Source of the DNA: Desulfovibrionaceae bacterium
GTDB lineage: Bacteria; Desulfobacterota; Desulfovibrionia; Desulfovibrionales; Desulfovibrionaceae
Assembly (NCBI GenBank): GCA_016932995.1
Contig: JAFGBU010000040.1
Span: 1-64,000 of the forward strand
Direction: 5' to 3'
Length of the DNA: 64,000 nt
Shown here: positions 25,608 through 35,026 of the stretch, piece after piece
How the letters are laid out: every line of letters begins with the position of its first letter
Numbering within the stretch: position 1 is the stretch's first letter
Notes under the pieces: generated by a model
What the model was told of the DNA's origin: nothing
Databases searched by the model: none
The model's input: the letters and a program-made list of their open reading frames with translations, nothing else
Translations under genes and position numbers: made by a program

Positions 25608-25986
25608 GGGAGCCGGACGGGTCGTCGCCGCCCGCGGCCGGGAAACCGGCCCGGGGAGAGGAAAGTCCGGGCTCCGCAGGGCAGGACGCTGGGTAACGCC
25701 CAGGGGGAGCGATCCCCGGAAAGCGCCGCAGAAAACAGACCGCCGATCCCGCAGCCAGCGGGAGGCAAGGGTGAAACGGTGGGGTAAGGGCCCACCAGCG
25801 GCCGCGGCGACGCGGCCGGCTAGGCAAGCCCCGTCCGGAGCAAGACCAAATAGGAGGGCGATCGAGGCCGGCCCGGCCGATGCCCTCGGGTAGGTCGCTT
25901 GAGGCGTCCGGCAACGGCCGCCCTAGATGAATGACGACCGCCCCCGTTTTCGGGGGACACAGAACCCGGCTTACAGTCCGGCTCCC
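25608..25986 (+). ncRNA. rnpB: RNase P RNA, bacterial class A
   Basis: The catalytic RNA that trims tRNA 5' leaders. The P1 helix is formed by GGGAGCCGGAC at the 5' end and GTCCGGCTCCC at 25976-25986. The hallmark GAGGAAAGTCCGGGCTCC is at about 25658, the AGGGTGAAACGGTGGGGTAAG region follows, and ACAGAACCCGGCTTACAG is near 25958. The ends are set from P1 pairing and may differ by a few bases. Confidence 0.95.
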
Positions 25987-26033
25987 GTTTCAAGCCTGAC
26001 TGCCGCCCGGCAGGGCCGGATCGACCGCAACGA

Positions 26034-26052
26034 GCCCGCCGGGCGTTTTTTT
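26034..26052 (+). terminator. Terminator of rnpB
   Basis: GCCC/GGGC short stem followed by G and seven T. A second small stem, CTGCC/GGCAG, precedes it near 26000. It lies directly upstream of the ribosome site for ispDF. Confidence 0.7.
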
Positions 26053-26064
26053 CGGAGGCCCGCC

Positions 26065-27267
26065 TTGAGCACAGCGGACGCCTGGGCCGTGATCCTCGCC
26101 GCAGGCAGGGGCGAGCGCCTGGCCCGGACCTCGGGAACCAGAAAACAGTACCTCCGGCACCTGGGAAGACCCCTTTTCTGGCACTCGGCCAGGGCCTTTT
26201 CCAGGGTCGCGGCCGTGCGCGGGCTGGTGTTCGTGTTTCCGGCCCAGGACCTGGAGGCCATGCGCGCCGAGGTCGAGGACCTGTTTGCGGCCGAGGACCT
26301 GGGCCTGCCCTGGCTGGCCGCGGCCGGGGGCGAGCGGCGCCAGGACTCGGTGCGCCTGGGCATCGCCGCCCTGCCCCGGGAGTGCGGCTCGGTCCTGGTC
26401 CACGACGCGGCCCGGCCGTTCGTGTCCGCAAGGGTCGTCCTGGAGGTGGTCCGGGCCCTGGAGGCGGGCGCCAAGGCGGCCATACCCGCGCTCAAGATCA
26501 AGGACACCATAAAGCGGGTCAAGAACGACCTGGTCTGCGAGACGCCCGGCCGCGAGGACCTGGTCGCGGTGCAGACGCCCCAGGGCTTTAAGCGCGATCT
26601 CCTGGTCCGGGCCCACGCCCTGGCCCAGGAACAGGGCTGGGAGGTCACCGACGACGCCTCCCTGGTGGAGCGCATGGGCGAGCCGGTGCTGGTGGTGCCC
26701 GGAGAGGAGGCCAACGTGAAGATCACGACCCCGGAGGACCTGGCCCGCCTGAACCAGGCGCGGCCCGCCGCGCCCTGCGTTGGCCTGGGCTACGACGCGC
26801 ACCGCTACGGCCCGGGCCGGCCCCTGGTCCTGGGCGGAATTCCCATACCAAACGGCCCCCGGGTCCAGGCCCACTCCGACGGGGACGTCCTGCTGCACGC
26901 CCTGACCGACGCCCTGCTCGGCTGCGCCGGCGCGGGCGACATCGGCCTGCTCTTCCCGGACACGGACCCGGCCTTTGAGGCCATGTCCAGCTCGATATTC
27001 GTCAAGGAGGCCCTGGCCAGGGCCCAGGAGGCGGGCCTCAAGATCGTCCACGCCGACCTCACCGTGGTCGCCCAGACCCCAAAGATCGCGCCCTGGCGCG
27101 AGCAGATCGCCGAAAACGTGGCCGGGCTGCTCGGGCTCGAGCGCGGACAAGTCAATGTCAAGGCGACCACCGAGGAGGGCCTGGGGTTCACCGGGGAGAA
27201 GAAGGGCCTCAAGGCCTATGCCCTGGTCACCGCGGTCCGCGAGCGGCCGGCCGGGGACCGGGCGTGA
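26065..27267 (+). CDS. ispDF: Bifunctional IspD-IspF (MEP isoprenoid pathway)
   Basis: 400 aa from TTG 26065, selected because GGAGG lies 6 bp upstream and homology starts at once (WAVILAAGRGERL). The upstream open frame crosses rnpB and is not used. The IspD part (1-~235) makes 4-diphosphocytidyl-methylerythritol: QDSVRLGI and VLVHDAARPFV are present. The IspF part (~240-400) makes the cyclodiphosphate: GLGYDAHRYGPGRPLVLGG with metal-binding Asp/His, and HSDGDVLLHALTDALLG. The IspE step must be encoded elsewhere. The stop overlaps the next gene by GTGA. Confidence 0.95.
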   Translation: MSTADAWAVILAAGRGERLARTSGTRKQYLRHLGRPLFWHSARAFSRVAAVRGLVFVFPAQDLEAMRAEVEDLFAAEDLGLPWLAAAGGERRQDSVRLGIAALPRECGSVLVHDAARPFVSARVVLEVVRALEAGAKAAIPALKIKDTIKRVKNDLVCETPGREDLVAVQTPQGFKRDLLVRAHALAQEQGWEVTDDASLVERMGEPVLVVPGEEANVKITTPEDLARLNQARPAAPCVGLGYDAHRYGPGRPLVLGGIPIPNGPRVQAHSDGDVLLHALTDALLGCAGAGDIGLLFPDTDPAFEAMSSSIFVKEALARAQEAGLKIVHADLTVVAQTPKIAPWREQIAENVAGLLGLERGQVNVKATTEEGLGFTGEKKGLKAYALVTAVRERPAGDRA

Positions 27268-28130
27268 AGAAACGCCGCGCCCTCCTCGTCCTTTTTGTCT
27301 CCGCCCTGGTCCTGATCCCGGCCGGGCTCGGGCTCAAGCTGTATGTGAACGGCCTGGCCGAGGACGCAGTGCGCCGGGCCTGCCGGGCCCTGGAGCCCCT
27401 GGCGCGCGTCGAGTACGCAAAGGTCAGCGCCGGGCTCCTGTCCAGGGAGGTGCGCGTGCTCGGGATCAGGGCCCGGACGCCCGGCGGGGGCTCGGCCCGG
27501 GCCGAGGAGCTGGTCGTCTCCGGCCTGGACCTGGACCACCCGGCGCCCCACTTCTTCTCGGCCAGGCTGCGCGGGGCGGGCATAGAGGTCAGCGAGGCCA
27601 ACCTGGGCCGGGCCGCGGCCAGGCTCAAGGCCCTGGGCTACGACCTCATCCAAGCCGACTGCGGCCTGGACTACCGCTACGACCCGGACTGGAAGGCCGT
27701 GACCCTGAGCAAGGTGAGCGTCAAGGCCAAAGACATGGGCGAGCTCGACCTGGAGCTCCGGGTCAGGCGCCTGAACCTGGACGAGTTCCGGCCCGAGCAG
27801 CTCGTGGGCCTGGAGCTGGCCGGCCTGGGGCTCAGCTACCGGGACCAGGGCCTGGCCCGAGGGCTGCTGGCCGGAGAGGCCGCGCAAAGGGCCGAGAATC
27901 GACTCGGCGACTACCTGGCCTGGGCCGTTAACGAGCGCAACGACACGGCCGCGCGCCTGTTCCAGGGGCTCACGGACTTCGTGCGCAGGCCCGAGCGCAT
28001 CGAGGCGCGGGCCGAGCCGGTCGAGCCCGTGCCCTGGATATACCTGCTCATGGGCCGGGACCTGCTGGACATCATCAGCCTGTTGAACATACAAGTCATG
28101 GTCCCGGACGGCCAGGGCCCGGCCACCTGA
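27264..28130 (+). CDS. Conserved hypothetical protein with N-terminal membrane anchor
   Basis: 288 aa from GTG 27264, overlapping the ispDF stop. One hydrophobic helix (ALLVLFVSALVLIPAGLGL, residues ~6-24) follows a KKRR start, so the protein is probably anchored with its bulk in the periplasm. The middle is beta-rich with alternating Leu/Val (GLELAGLGLSYR, LELRVRRLNL), a pattern like AsmA/DUF748-type barrels, but I cannot assign a family. It sits between ispDF and cysS on the same strand. Confidence 0.7.
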   Translation: MKKRRALLVLFVSALVLIPAGLGLKLYVNGLAEDAVRRACRALEPLARVEYAKVSAGLLSREVRVLGIRARTPGGGSARAEELVVSGLDLDHPAPHFFSARLRGAGIEVSEANLGRAAARLKALGYDLIQADCGLDYRYDPDWKAVTLSKVSVKAKDMGELDLELRVRRLNLDEFRPEQLVGLELAGLGLSYRDQGLARGLLAGEAAQRAENRLGDYLAWAVNERNDTAARLFQGLTDFVRRPERIEARAEPVEPVPWIYLLMGRDLLDIISLLNIQVMVPDGQGPAT

Positions 28131-28162
28131 GCGGGGCGAAAAAAGGCGGACGGAGCGGCCAG

Positions 28163-29620
28163 ATGCGGCTATACAACACCCTGACCAGGAAGAAACAGGA
28201 CTTTACCCCGGCCGACGGCCGGACCGTGAACATGTACGTCTGCGGCATCACCGCCTACGACCTCTGCCACGTGGGCCACGCCCGGTCGGCCGTGGTCTTT
28301 GACGTGCTGGTGCGCTACCTGCGCCACAAGGGCCTTAAGCTGCGCTTCGTGCGCAACTTCACCGACCTGGACGACAAGATCATCCGCCGGGCCGCGGAGC
28401 TGGGCATGACCCCCCAGGAGACGGCCGAGAAGTACATCCGGGAGTTCTACGCGGACATGGACCGCCTGGGCGTGCTCAGGGCCGACCTGGAGCCCAGGTG
28501 CACCGAGCACGTCCCGGAGATGATCGACCTGACCCAGAGGCTCATCGACAAGGGCCACGCCTATGCCGCGGCCTCGGGCGACGTCTACTTCCGGGTGCGC
28601 TCCTTTACGGGCTACGGCAGGCTTTCGGGCCGCAACATCGAGGAGCTCCGGTCCGGGGCGCGCATCGAGCCGGGCGAGGAAAAGGAGGACCCCCTGGACT
28701 TCGCCCTGTGGAAGGCGGCCAAGCCGGGCGAGCCGTGGTGGGACAGCCCCTGGGGCCGCGGCCGGCCGGGCTGGCACCTGGAGTGCTCGGCCATGAGCGA
28801 GAAGCACCTGCCCCTGCCCCTGGACATCCACGGCGGCGGCCAGGACCTGGCCTTTCCGCACCACGAGAACGAGATCGCCCAGACCGAGGCGGCCACGGGC
28901 CGGACTCTGGCCCGGTTCTGGGTGCACAACGGCTTCGTGCAGATAAACCAGGAGAAGATGTCCAAGTCCCTGGGCAACTTCTTCACCATCAGGGACATCC
29001 TGGAAAAGTACCTGCCCGAGACCCTGCGCTTCCTGCTCGTCTCCATCCACTACCGCAGCCCCCTGGACTTCTCCTTCGAGGCCCTGGACGAGGCCGAGAA
29101 GGGCCTGCGCCGGGTGTACTCGGCCCTGGCCCAGGTCCGGGAGGAATTAGGCCGGGCCAAATGGTCCAAGACCCCGGCGGCCGCGGACCTGGAAAGGGAG
29201 CTCCAAGACCTCGAGTCCGGCTGGTCCGAGGCCATGGAGGACGACCTGAACACGGCCGGGGCCCTGGGCCAGGTCTTCGGGGCCGTGCGCCTGGCCGGAA
29301 GGCTCCTGGAGGACAAGGCCCTGCGCAGGTCCGAGGCCGCCCGCGGCCTGTGGACCCGGATCCTGGAGGACGTCAGGACCTGGGGCCGGGTCCTGGGCCT
29401 GTTCGAGCGCGAGCCGCAGGAGTTTTTGCGCGAGCTCAGGGCCTGCCGGGCCGCCCGCAGGGGCGTCGAGCCCGAGGCCGTGGAGTCCCTGCTTGCGGAC
29501 AGGCAGGCGGCGCGCAGGGACAAGGACTTCGCCGCGGCGGACAGGATCAGGGAGGAGCTCGCGGCCCTGGGCGTCGAGGTCAAGGACACCCCAAAGGGCC
29601 CGGACTGGGACGTGGCCTAG
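28163..29620 (+). CDS. cysS: Cysteinyl-tRNA synthetase
   Basis: 485 aa, normal length. Class I motifs are present: HIGH-type HVGH in CHVGHARSAVVFD near residue 36, and KMSKS in EKMSKSLGNF near 266. Zinc ligands occur in MYVCGITAYD and the GWHLECSAM...HGGGQDLAFPHHENE region. It attaches cysteine to tRNA-Cys in the cytoplasm. Gene order ispDF-X-cysS suggests one operon. Confidence 0.96.
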   Translation: MRLYNTLTRKKQDFTPADGRTVNMYVCGITAYDLCHVGHARSAVVFDVLVRYLRHKGLKLRFVRNFTDLDDKIIRRAAELGMTPQETAEKYIREFYADMDRLGVLRADLEPRCTEHVPEMIDLTQRLIDKGHAYAAASGDVYFRVRSFTGYGRLSGRNIEELRSGARIEPGEEKEDPLDFALWKAAKPGEPWWDSPWGRGRPGWHLECSAMSEKHLPLPLDIHGGGQDLAFPHHENEIAQTEAATGRTLARFWVHNGFVQINQEKMSKSLGNFFTIRDILEKYLPETLRFLLVSIHYRSPLDFSFEALDEAEKGLRRVYSALAQVREELGRAKWSKTPAAADLERELQDLESGWSEAMEDDLNTAGALGQVFGAVRLAGRLLEDKALRRSEAARGLWTRILEDVRTWGRVLGLFEREPQEFLRELRACRAARRGVEPEAVESLLADRQAARRDKDFAAADRIREELAALGVEVKDTPKGPDWDVA

Positions 29621-29693
29621 GCCGCCCGGGTCCAGAAACAGGTCCCCAAGCCCCGCCCCCCGGCCCTGAAGCCCTGCCCCTGGGCAAGGGCGA

Positions 29694-29726
29694 TTGACTT
29701 TTTGCCCCAAAAACTCCATAAAATAA
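29694..29726 (+). promoter_or_regulatory. Possible promoter for pgl
   Basis: TTGACT with an AT-rich CATAAAATAAG-type -10 region 17-19 bp downstream, in the 199-bp gap after cysS. Confidence 0.45.
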
Positions 29727-29819
29727 GTTAAAAGACCAGGAATCCGCCAGGCCCACGGAGCAAGGCATGGACACAGGCACGGCCGAACGGCCTTCAGGCC
29801 CCATGGTCCGGACCCGGAG

Positions 29820-30554
29820 ATGAGCGAGGTCAGGGTCTACGCGGACCTGCCCGCCCTGAGCGCGGCCGCGGCCCAGGACATCTGGGACCTGGCCCAGGAG
29901 GCCGTGGCCCACAGGGGCCGCTTCAGCCTGGTGCTCTCGGGCGGGGCCACGCCCGAGGCCCTGTACCGGGAGCTGGCCGCGGAGCCCATGGGCTCGTCCA
30001 TGCCCTGGTCCCGGACCCACCTGCTCTGGGGCGACGAGCGCTGCCTGCCCCCGGACCACGGCCAGAGCAACTTCAACCTCGCCCGGCGCACGCTCCTGTC
30101 CGGGGTGCGCATCCCGAGCCAGAACATCCACCGCATCCCGGCCGAGCTCGGGGCCGAGGCCGGGGCCGAGGCCTACGCCAGGGAGCTAAGATATCTGTTC
30201 AGGGACCAGGGCGAGGAGCGCTTCGACCTGGTGCTTCTGGGCCTGGGCGCGGACGGGCACACGGCCTCGCTCTTTCCCGGCACGGCCAAGACATCCGGCG
30301 GCCTTACCGCTGCGGTGCGCGGGCCGGGGGCCGAGCCGGCCGTGGACCGGGTCAGCCTGACCCCTGCGGCCATCAACCTGGCCCGCACCGCCTTTTTCCT
30401 GGTCTCCGGGGCGAACAAGGCCAGGGCCCTGGACCGGGTCCTGAACGACCCCCAGGGGTCCCTGCCCGCGGCCATGGTGCGGCCGGAAAGACTGGTCTGG
30501 TTCGTGGACCGGGCCGCAGCCGGGATCAGGCCGCGCGCCGCGCCCGGACCTTGA
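29820..30554 (+). CDS. pgl: 6-phosphogluconolactonase
   Basis: 244 aa, DevB-type. Family motifs include RFSLVLSGGATPEALY near 40, HLLWGDERCLPPDHGQSNFNLA near 65-88, and DLVLLGLGADGHTASLFPGT near 135-155. It hydrolyses 6-phosphogluconolactone in the oxidative pentose phosphate pathway. No zwf or gnd is visible nearby. It converges on and overlaps the TerC gene by 29 bp. Confidence 0.94.
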   Translation: MSEVRVYADLPALSAAAAQDIWDLAQEAVAHRGRFSLVLSGGATPEALYRELAAEPMGSSMPWSRTHLLWGDERCLPPDHGQSNFNLARRTLLSGVRIPSQNIHRIPAELGAEAGAEAYARELRYLFRDQGEERFDLVLLGLGADGHTASLFPGTAKTSGGLTAAVRGPGAEPAVDRVSLTPAAINLARTAFFLVSGANKARALDRVLNDPQGSLPAAMVRPERLVWFVDRAAAGIRPRAAPGP

Positions 30555-31239
30555 GGTTCAAGACCTCCACGAACAGGGAAAAGGCCATGGCGAAGTAGAT
30601 GTAGCCCCGGTCGATGTGTTTTCCCAGGCCCTCGGCGACCAGAAACACGCCCACCAGGATCAGGAAGGCGAAGGCCAGCATCTGGATGGTCGGGTGCCGG
30701 TGCACGAAGCCGCTGAGCGGCCCGGAAAAGACCAGCATGAAGGCCACGGCCAGGACTATGGCCGCGACCATCACCGCCAGGTGCTGGGCCATGCCCACGG
30801 CGGTGATCACCGAGTCCAGGGAAAAGACGAGGTCCAAAATGGTGATCTGGACCACGGCCCCGGCCAGGGAGAACGCGGCCCCGGCCCTTTCGGCCCCCCG
30901 GCCCGGGCCCTCGAGCTTGTCGTGTATCTCGAAGGTCGCCTTGCCCAGGAGAAACAGCCCCCCGGCCAGGAGCGCCAGGTCCCGGCCGCTCACCGCGCGG
31001 CCGAGGACCGAAAACAGCGGCGCCCCGAGGCCCAGGACCAGGCTGAGGCCGAAGAGCAGGACGATGCGGCTGAACATGGCCAGAAATATCCCCAGCCGCC
31101 GGGCCCTGTCCCTGACCGCCTCGGGCAGGCGGCCGGTTATGACCACGATGAACACGATGTTGTCCACGCCCAGCACGACCTCCAGGGCCGTCAGGGTGAC
31201 CAGGGCCACGGCGTTCTCAAGGCTGAACAGTCCGCTCAT
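30526..31239 (-). CDS. TerC-family integral membrane protein
   Basis: 237 aa from ATG 31239, with a purine-rich AGAGGTGGGAG site; an upstream in-frame start adds 8 residues. About seven hydrophobic helices are visible. The TerC signatures LEVVLGVDNIVFI (near residue 17) and LDLVFSLDSVITAVGMA (near 130), with paired membrane Asp residues, are intact. Members are implicated in metal (Mn) export or tellurite resistance; the substrate here is unknown. Confidence 0.9.
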   Translation of the reverse strand: MSGLFSLENAVALVTLTALEVVLGVDNIVFIVVITGRLPEAVRDRARRLGIFLAMFSRIVLLFGLSLVLGLGAPLFSVLGRAVSGRDLALLAGGLFLLGKATFEIHDKLEGPGRGAERAGAAFSLAGAVVQITILDLVFSLDSVITAVGMAQHLAVMVAAIVLAVAFMLVFSGPLSGFVHRHPTIQMLAFAFLILVGVFLVAEGLGKHIDRGYIYFAMAFSLFVEVLNLKVRARRAA

Positions 31240-31422
31240 GCTCCCACCTCTATGTCCGGGCACTTAGGCCCGGACACGGTCTTGTCGTCGGGCCTGCGGG
31301 CCCTTGGTCCTTGTAGACGGCCCGGGCCCGGGCCGCAAGGTCCGGCCGGGGGGCCGGAATCCGGGGCAAGCAATTTTCTAACGCATGGGTTATGGTGGTT
31401 GAAACACTGACGGAGGCAAGAC

Positions 31423-32208
31423 GTGTACCTTGAAGGAAAGACGGCGATCATAACCGGCGCGGGCCGGGGCTTCGGCCGGGCCGTGGCCCAGGCCATGGCC
31501 GGCAAGGGCGCCCAGGTGGTCCTGTTCAGCCGCAGCGAACCGGACCTGGACAAGGTGAGGGGAAAGATCGAGGCCAGCGGCGGGCAGGTCCTGGTCGCGA
31601 CGGGCGACGTGAGCGCGCCCGACGACGTGCGCCGGGCCGTGCACAGGGCGATCGAGCGCTTCGGCGGGGTGGACGTGCTGGTCAACAACGCCGCGGTCAT
31701 CGGCCCGGCCCGGCTCATCGAGGACTGCGACCTGGCGGCCTGGGAGCGCACCCTGGCCGTGAACCTGACCGGGGCCTTTGTGTTCTGCCGCGAGGTCCTG
31801 CCGGACATGGCCGCCCACAGGACCGGGGTGATCGTCAACGTCACCTCGGGCCTGGGCTCCAGGGGCTACCCCAGGCTGGCCGCCTACTCGGCCTCCAAGG
31901 CCGGCCTGAACCAGTTCACCCGCTCCCTGGCCGAGGAGTTCAAGGAGTACGGGGTCCTGGCCTACGGGCTGGACCCCGGGGTCATGGACACCGGAATGCA
32001 GGCCGATATCCGCCGCCTGGGCAGGGACAGGCTCGGCGACGAGATATACGGCCGCTACCACCGCCTGAGCAGCGCCGGCGGCCTGCGCCAGCCCAGCGAG
32101 GTGGCCAAGCTGGCCTGCGTCCTGGCCGCGGGCGTGGCGCCCGAGCTGAGCGGGTCCCTGGTCTCCATGTCCGAGTACCAGGACCTGAGGCTCAGGATAT
32201 CCGCCTGA
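31423..32208 (+). CDS. Short-chain dehydrogenase/reductase
   Basis: 261 aa from GTG 31423 with GGAGG upstream. The SDR cofactor motif TGAGRGFG is near residues 10-17, NNAAV near 89, and the catalytic YSASK near 153-157, with a preceding Ser in VTSGLGS. The Arg after the first beta strand turn (FSRSEPD) favours NADPH. The substrate cannot be told. It is monocistronic between a divergent TerC gene and a promoter for the next gene. Confidence 0.88.
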   Translation: MYLEGKTAIITGAGRGFGRAVAQAMAGKGAQVVLFSRSEPDLDKVRGKIEASGGQVLVATGDVSAPDDVRRAVHRAIERFGGVDVLVNNAAVIGPARLIEDCDLAAWERTLAVNLTGAFVFCREVLPDMAAHRTGVIVNVTSGLGSRGYPRLAAYSASKAGLNQFTRSLAEEFKEYGVLAYGLDPGVMDTGMQADIRRLGRDRLGDEIYGRYHRLSSAGGLRQPSEVAKLACVLAAGVAPELSGSLVSMSEYQDLRLRISA

Positions 32209-32257
32209 GCCCGGGCAACGGCCCTGGCCGCGCCTTGGCGGGCCGGGAAAAAGACGT

Positions 32258-32288
32258 TTGACAGTCTTTGGCGCGGGCACGTAACAAT
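32258..32288 (+). promoter_or_regulatory. Promoter of the 168-aa orphan gene
   Basis: TTGACA, 18-bp spacer, TAACAATATAAG. It gives a leader of about 100 nt with no ORF. Confidence 0.65.
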
Positions 32289-32399
32289 ATAAGATATATG
32301 CCTCCGGCGATGCGCCGGGGGCGTCCGCGAAGCACAGGCCCCAAACAGCGACAGACATAAAAGCCGGCGGTCGTCCGGAACAAGACAAGGAGGCAGGCC

Positions 32400-32906
32400 A
32401 TGGCCACTCAGACCAAGTTCGACGCGGAAGCCCTGCGCTCCCTGGTCAGCCAGGGAAAAGGCTTCGACGAGATCCGGGACTTCTTCGGGGTCCAGCCGGT
32501 AATCCTCAAGAAATGGCTCGTCCAGCTGATGCACATGGACAAGACCTTTTACGACGTGGCCGGCTATCCGCAAAAGACAAAGGCCAAGGCCAGCACGGCC
32601 AAGACGTCCTCGGCCAAGACCAAGAAGCAGTTCCTGGCCTACTACAACAACCTGCTCAAGGCCGTGGGCTTCGAGCTGGAGTCCTGGCGGGACGCGGACA
32701 AGGAGAACGCCGAGTTCATGGGCGTGTTCGTCTTCGACAAGTCCGCCGTGGACTCGGGCAAGGTGCAGGGGCTGTTCCCCGCGGACCGCTTCGCGGCCTA
32801 TGTCCGGGACAGCGAGAAGTGGGAGTTTCTGGCCGACCTGCAGAAGACGGCCTACAGCGACGCGTACGACAACATGTGCCTGGTGGCCGTGTACCGCAAG
32901 GCCTAG
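32400..32906 (+). CDS. Orphan 168-aa protein
   Basis: I do not recognise the family. ATG 32400 follows a strong AAGGAGG. Residues ~10-45 (LRSLVSQGKGFDEIRDFFGVQPVI) look like a helix-turn-helix, followed by a Lys/Ala/Thr/Ser linker (residues ~58-78) and a globular C-terminal domain (FLAYYNNLLKAVGFELE onward, ending VAVYRKA). No signal or membrane segment is present. Its own promoter and strong ribosome site suggest substantial expression. Its TAG stop is part of the CTAG opening repeat copy 2. Confidence 0.75.
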   Translation: MATQTKFDAEALRSLVSQGKGFDEIRDFFGVQPVILKKWLVQLMHMDKTFYDVAGYPQKTKAKASTAKTSSAKTKKQFLAYYNNLLKAVGFELESWRDADKENAEFMGVFVFDKSAVDSGKVQGLFPADRFAAYVRDSEKWEFLADLQKTAYSDAYDNMCLVAVYRKA

Positions 32907-33051
32907 GAGGTTGTTGATAAACAACCTCCGCGCGCCAGGACGGCGCGCCCGGGATCATTGGCTTCCAATGATCCCGGAGAGCTGGCGAAACCGCGCTTTC
33001 GCCAAATCGAGTTGAAAAAGTCCAGGACGGACTTTTCCAACATTCTGCTAG
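32903..33051. repeat. 149-bp structured repeat, copy 2
   Basis: Same length, ends and hairpin order as copy 1 at 14127-14275. Here the third stem is perfect: CCGGGATCATTGG (32949-32961), CTT loop, CCAATGATCCCGG (32965-32977). In the fourth stem the C-G pair of copy 1 (14207/14228) is T-A (32983/33004), a compensatory change. The left CTAG supplies the stop of the 168-aa gene. Downstream lies typA on the same strand after a 126-bp leader. Confidence 0.93.
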
Positions 33052-33177
33052 CGGACCCGGCCCCCGGACGGTCCCTGCGGGCCGCGGGCCGCGGCCCGCG
33101 AATCCGCTTGCCCCGGAGCCCGCTTTGGGCTATCACCCGCCCTTGCGTCCGAAACCCGGGAACCGTTCGGCGGAAAA

Positions 33178-35007
33178 ATGCAACGCAACGACATACGCAA
33201 CGTGGCCATCATCGCCCACGTGGACCACGGCAAGACAACGCTCTTGGACCGCCTGCTGGAGCAGACCGGGGCCCTCGGCTCGTTCAAGGCCGAGGAGGAG
33301 CGGATCATGGACTCCAACCCCCTGGAGCGCGAGCGGGGGATCACCATCCTGTCCAAGAACACCTCCCTGGTCCACAAGGGCGTGCGGATCAACATCGTGG
33401 ACACCCCGGGCCACGCGGACTTCGGCGGCGAGGTCGAGCGGGTCCTGAACATGGTCGACGGCGTGCTCCTGCTGGTGGACGCCTTTGACGGCCCCATGCC
33501 CCAGACCAAGTTCGTGCTCGGCAAGGCCCTGGCCCTGGGCCTGATGCCCCTGGTGGTGGTCAACAAGATCGACCGGCCGGACGCCCGGCCCTGGGACGTC
33601 CTGGACATGATCTTCGACCTGTTCGTGTCCCTGGGCGCCTCGGACAGGCAGCTCGACTTCCCCTACCTGTTCGCCTCGGCCAAGGCTGGCTACGCGGTCC
33701 TGGACCCCAAGGACGCGGCGCGGACCGAAGGCATGGGCCTGCTCCTGGACATGATCCTGGAGCGCCTGCCCGCGCCCGAGGTCGAGCCGGACAGGCCCTT
33801 CCAGATGCTGGTGGCCAACCTGTTCTACGACAACTACCTGGGCCGGCTGCTGGTCGGCAGGATCAGCCGGGGCAGGATCGCGGCCGGGGACCGGGCCGTG
33901 CGCATCGGCCGGGACAACGCCCGGACCCTGGGCAAGATCAACACCATCTTCGCCTTCACCGGGCTCACCCGCCAGAGCGTGGGCCGGGCCTCGGCCGGGG
34001 ACATCGTCATGATCGCGGGCATTCCCGAGGGCTTCATCGGCGAGACCCTGGCCGATCCCGAACACCCCGACGCCCTGCCGGTCATCAGCGTGGACGAGCC
34101 GACCGTGAGCATGCACTTCCGGATCAACGACGGGCCCCTTTCCGGAGAGGAGGGCAAGTACGTCACCAGCCGGCACCTGCGCGAGCGGCTCGAGCGCGAG
34201 CTGCTCTCGAACATCGCCATGCGCCTGGAGGAGACCGAGACCACCGACGAGTTCAAGGTCTCGGGCCGCGGCGAGCTGCACCTGTCCATCCTGATCGAGA
34301 CCATGCGCCGCGAGGGTTACGAGTTCACGGTCTCCAGGCCCAAGGTCATCTTCAGGCAGATCAACGGCCGGCTCTGCGAGCCCGTGGAGGACCTCTGCCT
34401 GGAGGCCCCGGAGGGCTGCGTCGGCGCGCTGATGGAGCTCTTGGGCCGGCGCAGGGCCGAGGTCCAGGGCATCGACAAGCTCACTGCGGACACGGTCCGC
34501 GTCCGGGCCCACATCCCGACCCGCGGGCTCACCGGGCTGCGCTCCGAGGTCCTGTCCATCACCAAGGGCGAGGGGATCATGACCAGCGCCCTGCTGGGCT
34601 TCGAGCCCTACAAGGGCGAGTCCAGCCCGCGCACGCACGGGGTCATGATCGCCAAGGAGCCGGGCGAGTCCGTGCCCTACGCCATGTGGAAGCTGGAGGA
34701 CCGGGGATACTTCATCATCAAGCCCAACACCAGGGTCTACGAGGGCATGATCGTGGGCGCGCACGCCAAGCCCAACGACATCGTGGTCAATGTCTGCGCG
34801 ACCAAGAAGCTGACCAACATCCGGGCCGCGAACAAGGACGAGGCGGTCAGGCTCACCCCGCCCCGGACCCTGGACCTGGAGCAGTCCCTGCACTTCATGG
34901 CCGACGACGAGCTCATGGAGGTCACGCCCAAGGCCATCCGGCTCAGGAAGAGGCTGCTCACCGAGACCCAGCGCCTGCTGGCCAGAAAAAAGAAGACCGC
35001 GGCCTAG
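33178..35007 (+). CDS. typA: Ribosome-associated GTPase TypA/BipA
   Basis: 609 aa, full length. The G-domain motifs are AHVDHGKTT (G1, near residue 13), RGITI (G2), [14 protein letters not shown] (G3) and NKIDRP (G4). EF-G-like domains and the TypA-specific C-terminal domain follow, ending in the typical basic tail [11 protein letters not shown]. It assists 50S assembly and translation under stress or cold. The start is ATG 33178 with GGCGGAAAA upstream. Confidence 0.96.
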   Translation: MQRNDIRNVAIIAHVDHGKTTLLDRLLEQTGALGSFKAEEERIMDSNPLERERGITILSKNTSLVHKGVRINIVDTPGHADFGGEVERVLNMVDGVLLLVDAFDGPMPQTKFVLGKALALGLMPLVVVNKIDRPDARPWDVLDMIFDLFVSLGASDRQLDFPYLFASAKAGYAVLDPKDAARTEGMGLLLDMILERLPAPEVEPDRPFQMLVANLFYDNYLGRLLVGRISRGRIAAGDRAVRIGRDNARTLGKINTIFAFTGLTRQSVGRASAGDIVMIAGIPEGFIGETLADPEHPDALPVISVDEPTVSMHFRINDGPLSGEEGKYVTSRHLRERLERELLSNIAMRLEETETTDEFKVSGRGELHLSILIETMRREGYEFTVSRPKVIFRQINGRLCEPVEDLCLEAPEGCVGALMELLGRRRAEVQGIDKLTADTVRVRAHIPTRGLTGLRSEVLSITKGEGIMTSALLGFEPYKGESSPRTHGVMIAKEPGESVPYAMWKLEDRGYFIIKPNTRVYEGMIVGAHAKPNDIVVNVCATKKLTNIRAANKDEAVRLTPPRTLDLEQSLHFMADDELMEVTPKAIRLRKRLLTETQRLLARKKKTAA

Positions 35008-35026
35008 GGCCGGCCATGGCCGGGGC

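Noticed and set aside
25927-26064. Upstream extension of ispDF from ATG 25927
   Set aside because: It runs through the 3' end of RNase P RNA and its terminator; the TTG at 26065 has a proper ribosome site.
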